Assembly: GCF_007625205.1 (NCBI RefSeq)
Contig: NZ_VMNI01000021.1
Coordinates: forward strand, 1 to 64,000
Direction of reading: 5' to 3'
DNA: 64,000 nucleotides
Source: Denitromonas ohlonensis
GTDB taxonomy: Bacteria > Pseudomonadota > Gammaproteobacteria > Burkholderiales > Rhodocyclaceae
Shown here: piece after piece, positions 25,590-34,332 of the stretch
How positions within the stretch are numbered: position 1 is the first letter of the stretch
How the letters are laid out: each line of letters begins with the position of its first letter
Made by a program: the position numbers and the translations under genes
Notes under the pieces: generated by a model
The model's input: the letters and a program-made list of their open reading frames with translations, nothing else
Databases searched by the model: none
What the model was told of the DNA's origin: nothing

Positions 25590-25685
25590 TTGTAAATCTC
25601 CAATTCGATGGGTGGTTCCGCCGTCCATTTTTCCGATCCCTTAGCTCAAAAACAGGGGGAGAACGGGGTTAAAACGGGGTTTGAC

Positions 25686-26672
25686 GTGTCTCAACCATTT
25701 GAATTATTGGAAGAAATAGTTGCCGGCTGGAAGGAGAGTGATCGACTCGATGTGCTGCTGCTACGAGCAATCTGCGTGTTGTCGATGTCTCACCCTGATC
25801 AAATTGACGATGGTTTTCCCTCGCACGACATCGTCGAAGAGGTCGGACGGCTTCGGGGGCGGCCTTGGTCAAGTGGTGATGACAAGAACCAGATGTCGGA
25901 TGACGTGCGTCGATACTGGAACAAGCTGCTGGCGACGTGGGAGGCGAAAGAAGAAGGAATTATCCAGCGCCTCGCTGATGCGGGGGCCTCTTGGGTTCCG
26001 CGTCTGGGTAAGACGGAAGGGGGCGGGGCTGGTCGGCCGTCTCGCTATCGTGTCGAGTGGTCTTCGCGTGATGCGGTTCTGCCCGCTGCTACCGCGTTGG
26101 TAGAGAGTGCAGCATCTGGAAGCGGAGGCGTGCAGGTCCGGTATATTTCAGAGGATATTGAAGAGGCGGGAGTTTTGGCGCGGATGTTCGCCCGTGGATA
26201 CCACCTGAAAGGTTGGCGACGGTGGGTCTACATGGGATTGTTAGGCGGCCCCATGTTGCTGTGTTGGCTCGCTACGATCGATGTACTTTATTGGATGGCG
26301 ACCGCTGCGACTATTGGGGGTAAAACGCCTCTTACGGCAGTTTTGTCTATGGTCGTGGCGTTTTTGGCGACGTGGTCTGTAGTTGGCTCCCTACTATTGC
26401 TTGGGAAGCACAACATCGTCATAGCGCCTTGGTGGATGCAGTCGGATGATGATGATCGCTTGCTTGAGCGCCGCTATCCGCCTCGGTATTCGCAGAAAAT
26501 GATCAAGGCGGTTCGCTACACGACACAGTGTCCGCTTTGTGGTGGGCGGGTGTCGGCAAAGTCCGGCGGCTTTGAGTTCTGGGGGCGACTTGTCGGGCGG
26601 TGCGAACATGCGCCCGATGAGCATGTTTATTCGTTCGATCACGTCACCCGCAACGGCCGTTATTTACGGTGA
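25686..26672 (+). CDS. Membrane protein with C-terminal zinc ribbon, unknown function
   Basis: A 328-aa protein. The N-terminal about 150 residues are soluble (SHDIVEEVGRLRGRPWSS...DVRRYWNKLLATWEAKEEGIIQRL) and read like a DNA- or protein-binding helical domain. Two transmembrane helices follow (about residues 183-205 and 215-238, YMGLLGGPMLLCWLATIDVLYW and TAVLSMVVAFLATWSVV). The cytosolic tail carries TQCPLCGGRV and GRCEHAPDEH, a CxxC...C/H zinc ribbon. The start is uncertain: GTG 25686 leaves a divergent promoter, whereas the ATG at 25608 would almost abut the CoiA-like start. Its end overlaps hsdR by 9 bp. Not recognised. Confidence 0.65.
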   Translation: MSQPFELLEEIVAGWKESDRLDVLLLRAICVLSMSHPDQIDDGFPSHDIVEEVGRLRGRPWSSGDDKNQMSDDVRRYWNKLLATWEAKEEGIIQRLADAGASWVPRLGKTEGGGAGRPSRYRVEWSSRDAVLPAATALVESAASGSGGVQVRYISEDIEEAGVLARMFARGYHLKGWRRWVYMGLLGGPMLLCWLATIDVLYWMATAATIGGKTPLTAVLSMVVAFLATWSVVGSLLLLGKHNIVIAPWWMQSDDDDRLLERRYPPRYSQKMIKAVRYTTQCPLCGGRVSAKSGGFEFWGRLVGRCEHAPDEHVYSFDHVTRNGRYLR

Positions 26673-29072
26673 TGCGGGGGTGCTTCCCGGTCGCGTATAG
26701 AGGTGTTTTTGAAAACCCGAGAACACCCGGCCGATCTCGTCGGGTGCGCCCAGGTCAGCGACTGCGTCAGCGATTGAGTCGTGGTATTTCAGCCGGAGCA
26801 GCGGGGTTAGCTTGGTCTGATCGAGTTCATCAACACCGACGCTGATGTAGTGCGACAAGACGAAATCGAGGAAGTCTTGCTGCTTGCTGTTGTACTTGCT
26901 GCCGATCGTTGCTGAGGCGTGGGCGGCGCGGTCTTCGCGGGTTACGGGCGTTTCGGCATATGCGACGTGTGCGAGCACGTCGAACAGGTCGCAGTTCTCA
27001 GCGTTGATGATCTTCTGCATTTCAGCCAGCTGGTCTCTGCCGAAGCCTTTTTCCGCCAGCCCTTCAAGTAGTCGTTTGCGGGTGTCGGGGGCGCTCCACA
27101 GGGCGCGCAGCTCATCTTCGTCGCGAAAGAATTCGGGCAACTTGCCGAACAGCGCTTCCATGAATTGCTGGGCAGACATCGGGGTGCCGTCGGGGTGCCA
27201 GAAGCTGGTCGAGGTCATGTGCTGAATCTGCCGTTCCTTGCCGTCGGCCAGCTTGATCTTCGCTTTTTTCTTGCAGGTGCACGGGCGGTTCCCGCATTTT
27301 TCGCAGGGCGCTGTCTCTTTGTCGCACCCGCAGGGTTGTTTGCCGCACACGGGGCAGGGGTCGGGTTGCGTGGGTTTGGTGCAAGTGCATGGGGTGTTGC
27401 CGCACTGTGAGCAGGTTTCGGGTTCAAGCGGTTCCCCGTCCCATTCGGGGTCGCTGAAGTGGTGATGTGCTTTCACGAAATCGTAGATCGTGAAGTAGTC
27501 TTTGCCGTCGTAGAGTCGGGTGCCTCGCCCGATGATCTGCTTGAACTCGATCATCGAGTTCACTGGACGCATCAGCACGATGTTGCGTACGTTGCGGGCA
27601 TCGACCCCGGTCGAGAGCTTCTGCGAGGTGGTCAGAATGGTCGGCACACTCTTTTCGTTGTCTTGAAAGTGTCGTAGATGCTGCTCGCCCAGCGCCCCGT
27701 CGTTTGCTGTCACGCGCTGACAATAGCTGGGGTCGGTGCTGGTCTTGATCTGGTTGATGAGGTCGCGCACCGCGAGGGCGTGGTCTTGAGTTGCGCAGAA
27801 CACCAGCGTCTTCTCGCGCTGGTTGATCTGTGACATGAAGATTTCGACCCGCTTCTGTTCCCGCGCTTTGATTTCGATGATCTTGTTGAAATCCGCTTCT
27901 TCGTAGCGCTTGCCGGCCTCGACCTCGCCCTCGATCACCGTGTCGTCAGCGGTGTACACATAGTCGTCGAGTGTCGTCGCGATTTGTCTGACCCTGAAGG
28001 GGGTCAGATACCCGTCGTTGATACCGTCTTTCAGCGAGTAGATGAAGACCGGTTCACCGAAGTATGCGTAGGTGTCGACGTTGTCGCGTCGCTTGGGCGT
28101 CGCAGTCAGTCCCAGCTGCACCGCTGGGGCAAAGTAGTCGAGAATGCCGCGCCAGTTGCTTTCGTCGTTTGCGCCGCCCCGGTGACATTCGTCGATGACG
28201 ATGAAGTCGAAGAAATCGGGCGGGTAGTCGCCAAAATACGGGGTGTCCCCCGGTCCGCTCATGAAGGTCTGAAAAATCGTGAAGAACACGCTGCCGTTTT
28301 TCGGGACTTTGCCCTTCTTGCGAATGTCAGCGGGGTCGATGCGTACCAGCGCATCATCGGGGAAGGCCGAGAACGCGTTGAACGCTTGGTTCGCAAGAAT
28401 GTTGCGATCAGCGAGAAACAGAATGCGCGGGCGTCGCGTGGGTTCGCTGTCGCGTTTCCAGTCGCTCAGGTTCCAGCGACTCTGAAACAGCTTCCATGCG
28501 ATCTGAAACGCGATGAAGGTCTTGCCGGTGCCGGTTGCGAGGGTCAGCAAGATGCGCGACTGATTTGCGCTCAGTGCCGCGAGCACTCGCTCGATTGCGA
28601 TGTCTTGATAGTAGCGCCCCTGAAAATACCCGCCCCGGTCTTCGAAGGGCACGTTCGCGAAGCGGTCGCGCCACAGGTTCTGGGTCGCAAAGCAGCGCGC
28701 CCACAGGGCATCGGGGGAGGGGTAGTGTGCGACCTCGCCCTCTGCCCCGGTGTGCATGTCGATCTCGTAAATGCCCTGACCGTTGCTTGCGTAGGTAAAG
28801 CGGGTCGCGAGTTTGCCCGCGTATTCTTTCGCTTGCCCCACGCCCTCGGTCAGCGCTTTGTCCCACGCTTTCGCTTCGAGCACTGCCAGCTTGGTGTTGC
28901 GGTACTCCAGCACATAGTCAGCGGTCAGGGCTTTGCCGCGCTTGCCTCGCCCCTCGATCCGCCCGAGCGTAATGGGGTATTCGCGCCGTACGCGGCTCCC
29001 CTCAACAACGCCCCAACCCGCTGCTGCGAGTGCGGGGTCGATGCGCTCTGCGCGGGTTTCCGCTTCATTCAT
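26664..29072 (-). CDS. hsdR: Type I restriction enzyme R subunit (HsdR)
   Basis: An 802-aa motor/nuclease subunit. The N-terminal nuclease domain shows ADYVLEY...LAVLEAKAW (PD-ExK-like, about 50-72). The superfamily 2 helicase has Walker A TLATGTGKTFIAF (about 178), DECH in VIDECHRGG, LGLTATPKR, and motif VI IGRGTRLYDG. Between the helicase and C-terminal domain (about 551-600) there are three CxxCGxxPCxC units, an unusual zinc-binding insert. It is the last gene of the operon hsdM-hsdS-rhuM/fic-hsdR and overlaps the preceding gene by 8 bp. It cuts unmodified DNA after ATP-driven translocation. Confidence 0.95.
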   Translation of the reverse strand: MNEAETRAERIDPALAAAGWGVVEGSRVRREYPITLGRIEGRGKRGKALTADYVLEYRNTKLAVLEAKAWDKALTEGVGQAKEYAGKLATRFTYASNGQGIYEIDMHTGAEGEVAHYPSPDALWARCFATQNLWRDRFANVPFEDRGGYFQGRYYQDIAIERVLAALSANQSRILLTLATGTGKTFIAFQIAWKLFQSRWNLSDWKRDSEPTRRPRILFLADRNILANQAFNAFSAFPDDALVRIDPADIRKKGKVPKNGSVFFTIFQTFMSGPGDTPYFGDYPPDFFDFIVIDECHRGGANDESNWRGILDYFAPAVQLGLTATPKRRDNVDTYAYFGEPVFIYSLKDGINDGYLTPFRVRQIATTLDDYVYTADDTVIEGEVEAGKRYEEADFNKIIEIKAREQKRVEIFMSQINQREKTLVFCATQDHALAVRDLINQIKTSTDPSYCQRVTANDGALGEQHLRHFQDNEKSVPTILTTSQKLSTGVDARNVRNIVLMRPVNSMIEFKQIIGRGTRLYDGKDYFTIYDFVKAHHHFSDPEWDGEPLEPETCSQCGNTPCTCTKPTQPDPCPVCGKQPCGCDKETAPCEKCGNRPCTCKKKAKIKLADGKERQIQHMTSTSFWHPDGTPMSAQQFMEALFGKLPEFFRDEDELRALWSAPDTRKRLLEGLAEKGFGRDQLAEMQKIINAENCDLFDVLAHVAYAETPVTREDRAAHASATIGSKYNSKQQDFLDFVLSHYISVGVDELDQTKLTPLLRLKYHDSIADAVADLGAPDEIGRVFSGFQKHLYTRPGSTPASP

Positions 29073-30060
29073 GTCGTGCCTCGCCCGGTGCGAGCATGTT
29101 CATCACCAGCCGGATCATGGTGTCTTTGTTCGCGGGGTCAGATTCCGCCACCAGCAGGGCCAGCGCTGCCAGCCCGATGTCGTTGATTACCGGGTTGCCC
29201 TGTGCGTCGAGTAGCCGAGCGTTGCGGTTCAGAAAATCGACAAACAAAAACGCAGCGCTGCGCTTGTTGCCGTCGCTGAAGGGGTGGTTCTTGATCACGA
29301 AATACAGCAGGTGGGCCGCTTTCGACTCGATGCTCTGGTACGCGGGTTCCCCGAACACCGACTGATCGAGGTTGCCCAGCAGGGCGCCCAGCGCGTCGTC
29401 GCGTTCGCGGGCAAACAGGTCGGTGGCCTCGCCCCGGGCGATCAGCTCGGTCTTGAGCTGTGCGAGCGCTGCGCGGGCGTCGTCAGCGGTGGGCAGCGTG
29501 CCGCCGCGCTGCTCGGGCGGTTCGGTCAGCAAGCCCTCGTCGTAGCGTTGCAGCAGCAAAAAGGTCTGTGCGTAGCGGGTGACAATGTCGATCAACCCGC
29601 GCCCGGTGTCGTTCAGCAGCTCAGGGCTCTGCGCAGCCCGCTTCACCAGTTGCAGCGCGGCTTCGAGTTCGCGGGCGTTGGTTTCGAGTCGCTTGCGGTT
29701 GAGCGTGTAACCCTGCGTCAGATGGTCGCGCAGGGTGCGCGTCGCCCACTGACGAAAGCGGGTGCCCTGTTGCGACTTCACCCGGTAACCGACCGAGATG
29801 ATCACGTCGAGGTTGTAAAACTTCACCGGCTTGTCAGACCCAGCAATGTGCAGATGTTGCACATTGCTTTCTGCGTCCAGCTCGCCTTCCTTGAACACGT
29901 TGCCCACATGACGCGTAATCACCGAGCGCTCACGCCCAAACAGCTCGGCCATCTGCTCCTGACGCAGCCATACCGTCTCGCCGGCCAGCCGCACCTCGGT
30001 CACGGGCGCGCCGTCTTCCGCCTTGTAGATCAGAATGTCGTTGCTGCCGCTCGCGTCCAT
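29065..30060 (-). CDS. RhuM-family protein with Fic/Doc domain
   Basis: A 331-aa two-domain protein. The N-terminal half is a RhuM virulence-family region with TVWLRQEQMAELFGRERSVITRHVGNVFKEGEL (a winged-helix) and VISVGYRVKSQQGTRFRQWAT. The C-terminal half is Fic/Doc with the loop HPFSDGNKRSAAF. The GNKR variant (instead of GNGR) leans to Doc-like enzymes, which phosphorylate, but AMP transfer cannot be excluded. It is embedded between hsdS and hsdR with 25-bp spacing and an 8-bp overlap. RhuM proteins are often found in type I restriction operons. The start could be 30078 (six residues longer). Confidence 0.88.
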   Translation of the reverse strand: MDASGSNDILIYKAEDGAPVTEVRLAGETVWLRQEQMAELFGRERSVITRHVGNVFKEGELDAESNVQHLHIAGSDKPVKFYNLDVIISVGYRVKSQQGTRFRQWATRTLRDHLTQGYTLNRKRLETNARELEAALQLVKRAAQSPELLNDTGRGLIDIVTRYAQTFLLLQRYDEGLLTEPPEQRGGTLPTADDARAALAQLKTELIARGEATDLFARERDDALGALLGNLDQSVFGEPAYQSIESKAAHLLYFVIKNHPFSDGNKRSAAFLFVDFLNRNARLLDAQGNPVINDIGLAALALLVAESDPANKDTMIRLVMNMLAPGEARHE

Positions 30061-30085
30061 GATCGCTTCCGTCGTCAAGAGCGCA

Positions 30086-31270
30086 TCATAACTGACCCGA
30101 GAACGCTTGATGCAGCAGGGATTTTTTCAGATCGTCGAGGGCAGCAAGCTTTTGACGGTAGAGGGATTCGAGGCGTTGGGTTTCGTCTCGCAACGATTGA
30201 AACCGTTCTCCCAGTAGATTCTGGAGTTCCAACGAAGGGACCGGAACCGGAAACTTTCGTAACTCAGTCAGCCCAACAAACTCCTGCGCCCCCCCCTTTG
30301 ATACCGACTGAACATGCCTTGCAGCCTGCGGGGATTTCAGGAAATAGAGCAGAAACCGCTGATCAACTGCCGGATTCTGCTTCACTAGACCGACGTTCTT
30401 GATGCTGAAAATTTGCTCTTCATCAACAATGCAGGCCATGCCACGGTTTGCACCGATCATAGAAATCAAAATATCTCCACAGGCAGCGTTCGACCTTCGA
30501 TAGAAGTTGTCGTGATCTTCTTGCAGGATAAATTTTGTCTTTTCCAATGAGAGGCCATCTTCGCGGATGTTCTTTTGCGTTACGAATGGAATGCCCTCAT
30601 CCACATATTTCGGGGAATCATGCGTTCCATCTTTGACCTCGCACACGGCGCCCAGCGGTTTCTCCACCCACCCCTCACCCCGCTCCGTGAAAACGGATTG
30701 CAGGTGGCTTTCAAACAAGGCGCGGGCGTTCTGGAGATTCTTTTCGGCGTTGGCTTTGGCGGTGGCGATGCCGTCGAAGGCTTTGTCGAGGAGGGCGACG
30801 ATGCGGTGCTGTTCGGAGAGCGAGGGAAACGAAATGATCTGTGCCTTCACGTCACCATCTGTAACCGCAGGATAACTCGCACCCTTCTGGAGGCTCTCCA
30901 TCTGCCTCGTAAAGTTCTTGGTGAATAGCGAGTAGAACAAGTAGCGATGGTTGATTTCCGGCCTTGGTCGAAGCACAAAGTAGCCTGTGCTACAGACTTG
31001 CCCATCGAGCCACTCCGGGACAACGGCGATCCGTTGCAGTGTGGGGCGAATGGTCGCAAAAAGAACGTCGTTCGCCCTCACTAGCTTTCGCGCCCTGCTC
31101 GGCGCGTCCTTTCCCATGAGGCGTTGAGTCGCCCCAATCTGAAACGTTGCATTTGAAACGCTTGAAACGTCGATGTATTCGAATTCCCTCTGTGGCGACT
31201 GCTGTGGATTGACCGTTTCTGTTTTTTGCAGAACTTCGCCGAACGGCTTTGTTTGCCACCTCGCCTTCAT
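30086..31270 (-). CDS. hsdS: Type I restriction enzyme specificity subunit (HsdS)
   Basis: A 394-aa S subunit with two target-recognition domains. Domain 1 spans about residues 1-190 (starting KPFGEVLQKTETVNP) and ends with the conserved LSEQHRIVALLDKAFDGI coiled coil. Domain 2 spans about 200-394, starting WVEKPLGAVCEVKDGTH and ending with a second coiled coil (RDETQRLESLYRQKLAALDDL). The start ATG at 31270 overlaps the hsdM stop (ATGA). It sets the sequence recognised by the whole complex; the recognised sequence cannot be read from DNA. Confidence 0.93.
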   Translation of the reverse strand: MKARWQTKPFGEVLQKTETVNPQQSPQREFEYIDVSSVSNATFQIGATQRLMGKDAPSRARKLVRANDVLFATIRPTLQRIAVVPEWLDGQVCSTGYFVLRPRPEINHRYLFYSLFTKNFTRQMESLQKGASYPAVTDGDVKAQIISFPSLSEQHRIVALLDKAFDGIATAKANAEKNLQNARALFESHLQSVFTERGEGWVEKPLGAVCEVKDGTHDSPKYVDEGIPFVTQKNIREDGLSLEKTKFILQEDHDNFYRRSNAACGDILISMIGANRGMACIVDEEQIFSIKNVGLVKQNPAVDQRFLLYFLKSPQAARHVQSVSKGGAQEFVGLTELRKFPVPVPSLELQNLLGERFQSLRDETQRLESLYRQKLAALDDLKKSLLHQAFSGQL

Positions 31271-32721
31271 AGCAATGCCCTGATCTTCGCCAGCACCTCG
31301 GCGCTCTCGGCATCCAGCGCGGAGATCTCGTCCATGATGTCCTGCGGGCTGCGGTGAATGACTTCCTCGCCGCCGTTGGGGTTCTTCACCGACAGGTCGT
31401 AGGTCGCGGTGTCGATGGCCGCCGCATCGACGCGCCAGCTTTTGTCCGACGCTGCCTGCGTTTTTTGCAGTTTTACAAACTCGGCGAGATCGCCGTCGTT
31501 GAGCGGGTTGGTCTTGCCCATGTTGCGACCGGGGTCGAGCTGGTAGTACCAGGTCGTGCGCGTGGGGGCGCCCTTCTCGAAGAAGAGCACCACGGTTTTG
31601 ACGCCCGCGCCCTGAAAGGTGCCGCCCGGGCAGTCGAGAATGGTGTGCAGGTTGCACGATTCAAGTAGCAGCTTGCGTAGGGAGACTGACGCGTTGTCGG
31701 TGTTCGACAGAAAGGTGTTCTTGATGACGACGCCCGCCCGACCACCCGCTTTGAGCATCTTGATGAAGTGTTGCAGAAACAGGAATGCCGTTTCGCTGGT
31801 GCGGATCGGGAAGTTCTGCTGCACTTCTTTGCGCTCTTTGCCGCCGAAGGGTGGGTTGGCGAGGATCACATCCATGCGATCCTTGTCTTGAATGTCGGCA
31901 AGGTTCTCGGCGAGGGTGTTGGTGTGGGCAATGTTGGGGGCTTCGATGCCGTGCAGGATCATGTTCATGATCGCGATGACGTACGCGAGCGATTTCTTCT
32001 CTTTGCCGTAGAAGGTGCGGGTTTGCAGGGTGTTGAAGTTGCTGGTGGTAAGCCCCGAGAAGCCCTTCATGTAGTCGAAGGCTTCGCACAGAAAGCCCGC
32101 TGACCCGCAAGCACCGTCGTAGATGCGTTCGCCGATGGTGGGTTTGATGACTTGCACCATCGCGCGAATGAGCGGGCGTGGGGTGTAGTACTCGCCCCCG
32201 TTGCGCCCCGCGTTGCCCATGTTTTTGATCTTTGCTTCGTAGAGGTGCGACAGCTCGTGCTTTTCGGTCTGCGAGCGAAAGCGTAGGGCGTCGATGTGGT
32301 CGATGATTTCGCGCAGGTTGTAGCCGCTGTGAATCTTGTTTTTGATCTCGCCGAAGATTTCGCCGATTTTGTATTCGAGCGTGTTCGGGCCGCTCGCCTT
32401 CTGCTTGAAGCCGTGCAGGTAGGGGAAGAGCTTGCGGTCGACAAAGTCGCGCAGGTCGTCGCCGGTCAGCGCGGTGTTGTGGTCGAGCGCGCCGCTTGCG
32501 GTTTTGGGGGCTGCCCAGCTTTCCCAGCGGTAGGGCGCTTCAAGCAGGAAAGCGTAGGTCTTGCCCTCAAGCGCGGCTTCGGCCGCTTTGTCTTGCTCAA
32601 GCCCGTCGAGGTACTTGAGAAACAGCAGCCAGGAGGTCTGTTCGGTGTAGTCGAGTTCGGTGGTGCAGCCGGCCTCTTTCCAGAGGACGTCATCGATGTT
32701 TTTGAAGGCGAGTTCGAACAT
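31267..32721 (-). CDS. hsdM: Type I restriction enzyme methyltransferase subunit (HsdM)
   Basis: A 484-aa N6-adenine methyltransferase. The N-terminal HsdM_N domain (FKNIDDVLWKEAGCTTELDY) precedes the catalytic domain with motif I DGACGSAGFLCEAF and motif IV LANPPFGG (NPPF, the N6-adenine signature). The start at 32721 is preferred over the frame from 32817 because residues before MFELAFKN show no conservation. First gene of the operon, and translationally coupled to hsdS. Confidence 0.95.
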   Translation of the reverse strand: MFELAFKNIDDVLWKEAGCTTELDYTEQTSWLLFLKYLDGLEQDKAAEAALEGKTYAFLLEAPYRWESWAAPKTASGALDHNTALTGDDLRDFVDRKLFPYLHGFKQKASGPNTLEYKIGEIFGEIKNKIHSGYNLREIIDHIDALRFRSQTEKHELSHLYEAKIKNMGNAGRNGGEYYTPRPLIRAMVQVIKPTIGERIYDGACGSAGFLCEAFDYMKGFSGLTTSNFNTLQTRTFYGKEKKSLAYVIAIMNMILHGIEAPNIAHTNTLAENLADIQDKDRMDVILANPPFGGKERKEVQQNFPIRTSETAFLFLQHFIKMLKAGGRAGVVIKNTFLSNTDNASVSLRKLLLESCNLHTILDCPGGTFQGAGVKTVVLFFEKGAPTRTTWYYQLDPGRNMGKTNPLNDGDLAEFVKLQKTQAASDKSWRVDAAAIDTATYDLSVKNPNGGEEVIHRSPQDIMDEISALDAESAEVLAKIRALL

Positions 32722-33265
32722 GTAGGGCCGCGTGTGATTGAGTTCGGGCGTAAGGGTATCACTGAGAGAACGCCCTCCGAGTACTCCCCTTCGGAAGCGT
32801 CGCATGGCGGCCCTCAAACGCCCCGTGGTGCACGCCGCAAGGGAATTTGCTACGACCCTACGTGAATCAGGTTTAGTGCCCGTGGCGACGCTCTGGCGGC
32901 TCAGTAGATGAGCGGGCTAGAACCCCGTCATCGCAGGGTCGAAGAGGTCGCAGAACTATAAGGACCGACAGTGACAAGCCCGATGACGATGGAACGGTGG
33001 CCTACGGGGTGTCGCGCCATTTCTAAGACATCCACCTTCCCGGGATGCTCGATATACAGGCGCTGTCGCGGGGCGGTTGTTCGGGCGAATAGTGATTTGC
33101 GTCAAAACCGCGATTATCGGGTGCATCTTGTAGGCGCTTTGGTGACATGTCGTATCGATTCAGCGTATGACGCTGGGCGGTGTTCGGGCCGTGCTGTGAT
33201 CTCGATACTTGCTGCTGTGTCACCGCTTGGTGATGACGACCAACACAGACCGACAGGAGGTGTAT
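32722..33265. other. Divergent regulatory region between hsdM and XRE gene
   Basis: About 540 bp. No gene is supported with confidence. A frame opening with GTG at 32971 begins GTGACAAGCCCGA, identical to the first bases of the XRE gene at 33266, with GACCGACAG also shared upstream. It looks like a duplicated and decayed 5' end of that gene. Promoters for hsdM and the XRE gene should lie here. Confidence 0.45.
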
Positions 33266-33658
33266 GTGACAAGCCCGAACAAGAAGATCACCATCGCAAA
33301 ATTCTTGACCCGCACGATTGAAGCGTCGCACAAGACACAGAAAGAGATCGCCACAGAGATCGGCTACGAAAACCCCAACATCATCACGATGTTCAAGACC
33401 GGGGCAACCAAGCTCCCGATGACGACGGTGGGGCCGATGGCGACTGCATTGGGGGTTGATCCGGCCTACCTGCTGCGGCTCGCGCTGTCTGAGTACTGTG
33501 CTGAGACCTACAACGCGATCGAGCGTTGTCTTGGTTCGCCGATTCTGACCGAGCGGGAGCGGTTGATGATCGAGTCGTTTCGTCGCTGCACCGATGACGC
33601 TGATCCGCCGGTCATTGTTTTTGACGGAAAGAGGGCGGTGGCGGTCGCTTTCGCGTAG
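33266..33658 (+). CDS. XRE-type helix-turn-helix regulator
   Basis: A 130-aa protein starting at GTG 33266, preceded by AGGAGG. The N-terminal half is a phage-repressor-like helix-turn-helix (QKEIATEIGYENPNIITMFKTG...TVGPMATALGVDPAYLL). The C-terminal part is helical (LTERERLMIESFRR). It faces away from hsdM across about 540 bp and is a good candidate to control the restriction operon or element excision. A strong hairpin follows its stop. Confidence 0.8.
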   Translation: MTSPNKKITIAKFLTRTIEASHKTQKEIATEIGYENPNIITMFKTGATKLPMTTVGPMATALGVDPAYLLRLALSEYCAETYNAIERCLGSPILTERERLMIESFRRCTDDADPPVIVFDGKRAVAVAFA

Positions 33659-33681
33659 CGGTTCTGTGGCTGTAAGCGTAA

Positions 33682-33710
33682 GGGGGTGCGGCTGATTCAG
33701 CCGCACCCCC
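33682..33710 (+). terminator. Strong hairpin after the XRE gene
   Basis: GGGGGTGCGGCTG (33682-33694) pairs with CAGCCGCACCCCC (33698-33710), a perfect 13-bp stem with a 3-nt loop. There is no T-run after it, so it may act as a terminator or an RNA stabiliser. Confidence 0.6.
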
Positions 33711-33732
33711 TATGGTAGATTCTATAAAGGAG

Positions 33733-33790
33733 TACAGATGGCGGGTCAGAGATTTCCCTTGAAAGGGTCGTTTTTGACCCGCCATCTGTA
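33733..33790. repeat. 16-bp perfect inverted repeat
   Basis: TACAGATGGCGGGTCA (33733-33748) and TGACCCGCCATCTGTA (33775-33790) flank a 26-nt loop. It lies directly beside the stop codon of the winged-helix gene at 33791. On either strand an RNA hairpin would form. It could be a terminator or a binding site. Confidence 0.7.
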
Positions 33791-34330
33791 TCAAGCAGCA
33801 GTGCGAATCGGTACTTCTGACCCAGCAGGTGTACCAACGTGCCCTCGTGGTAGGGGCAAAGAAACGACTTTTCCACTTCTGCTGAGAGGTTCGTCTTCAT
33901 CGTTCTCTGGCGCGGTCATTTTGGTGCTGAAGGGTGCTTTCGTGGTGCTCCATGTTCGAAGCGCTGTGGGGCTGCTGCTAACATCCAGCTTGCCCGAACA
34001 CTCGTCAATGCCTAGCCAGGTGACCGCGTACAGCGTCGCGAGCTTTCGACCCCCTTGCCGGGTCACTACGATGAATCCGTAGTGCCGCAGCTCCTTGAGC
34101 GCTTTGCTAAGCGTTGCCTTTGAGCGCCACCCTTTGGGCTGCATAATCGACCATGCCGCGCACAGGTCACCGTTGTTGGCACCTCGGTACTGACCAAATA
34201 GGTTGATCAACAGCTTGACGCCGTAGGCCGACAGTGCACAAAAATTGGGTGAATCCTGAACTGCGAAGGGCAGGGCAGAGAAGGGGCCTGTCGGGCGACG
34301 GTTTTTGTGCTTGATGAGTTTTTTCGCCAT
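33791..34330 (-). CDS. Winged-helix protein of element 2 (179 aa)
   Basis: A protein with a helix-turn-helix like those of small island-encoded replication or regulatory proteins: SIMQPKGWRSKATLSKALKELRHYGFIVVTRQGGRK, about residues 63-97. The basic N terminus (MAKKLIKHKNRRPTG) suggests nucleic-acid binding, and the C-terminal 60 residues are low-complexity. It follows a 35-aa ORF by 2 bp and shares its operon with the AlpA-like gene. The family is not named with certainty. Confidence 0.7.
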   Translation of the reverse strand: MAKKLIKHKNRRPTGPFSALPFAVQDSPNFCALSAYGVKLLINLFGQYRGANNGDLCAAWSIMQPKGWRSKATLSKALKELRHYGFIVVTRQGGRKLATLYAVTWLGIDECSGKLDVSSSPTALRTWSTTKAPFSTKMTAPENDEDEPLSRSGKVVSLPLPRGHVGTPAGSEVPIRTAA

Positions 34331-34332
34331 GA

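Noticed and set aside
25608-25685. ATG at 25608 as the start of the membrane zinc-ribbon protein
   Set aside because: No ribosome site, and it would leave only 18 bp between divergent starts; kept as an alternative, GTG 25686 preferred.
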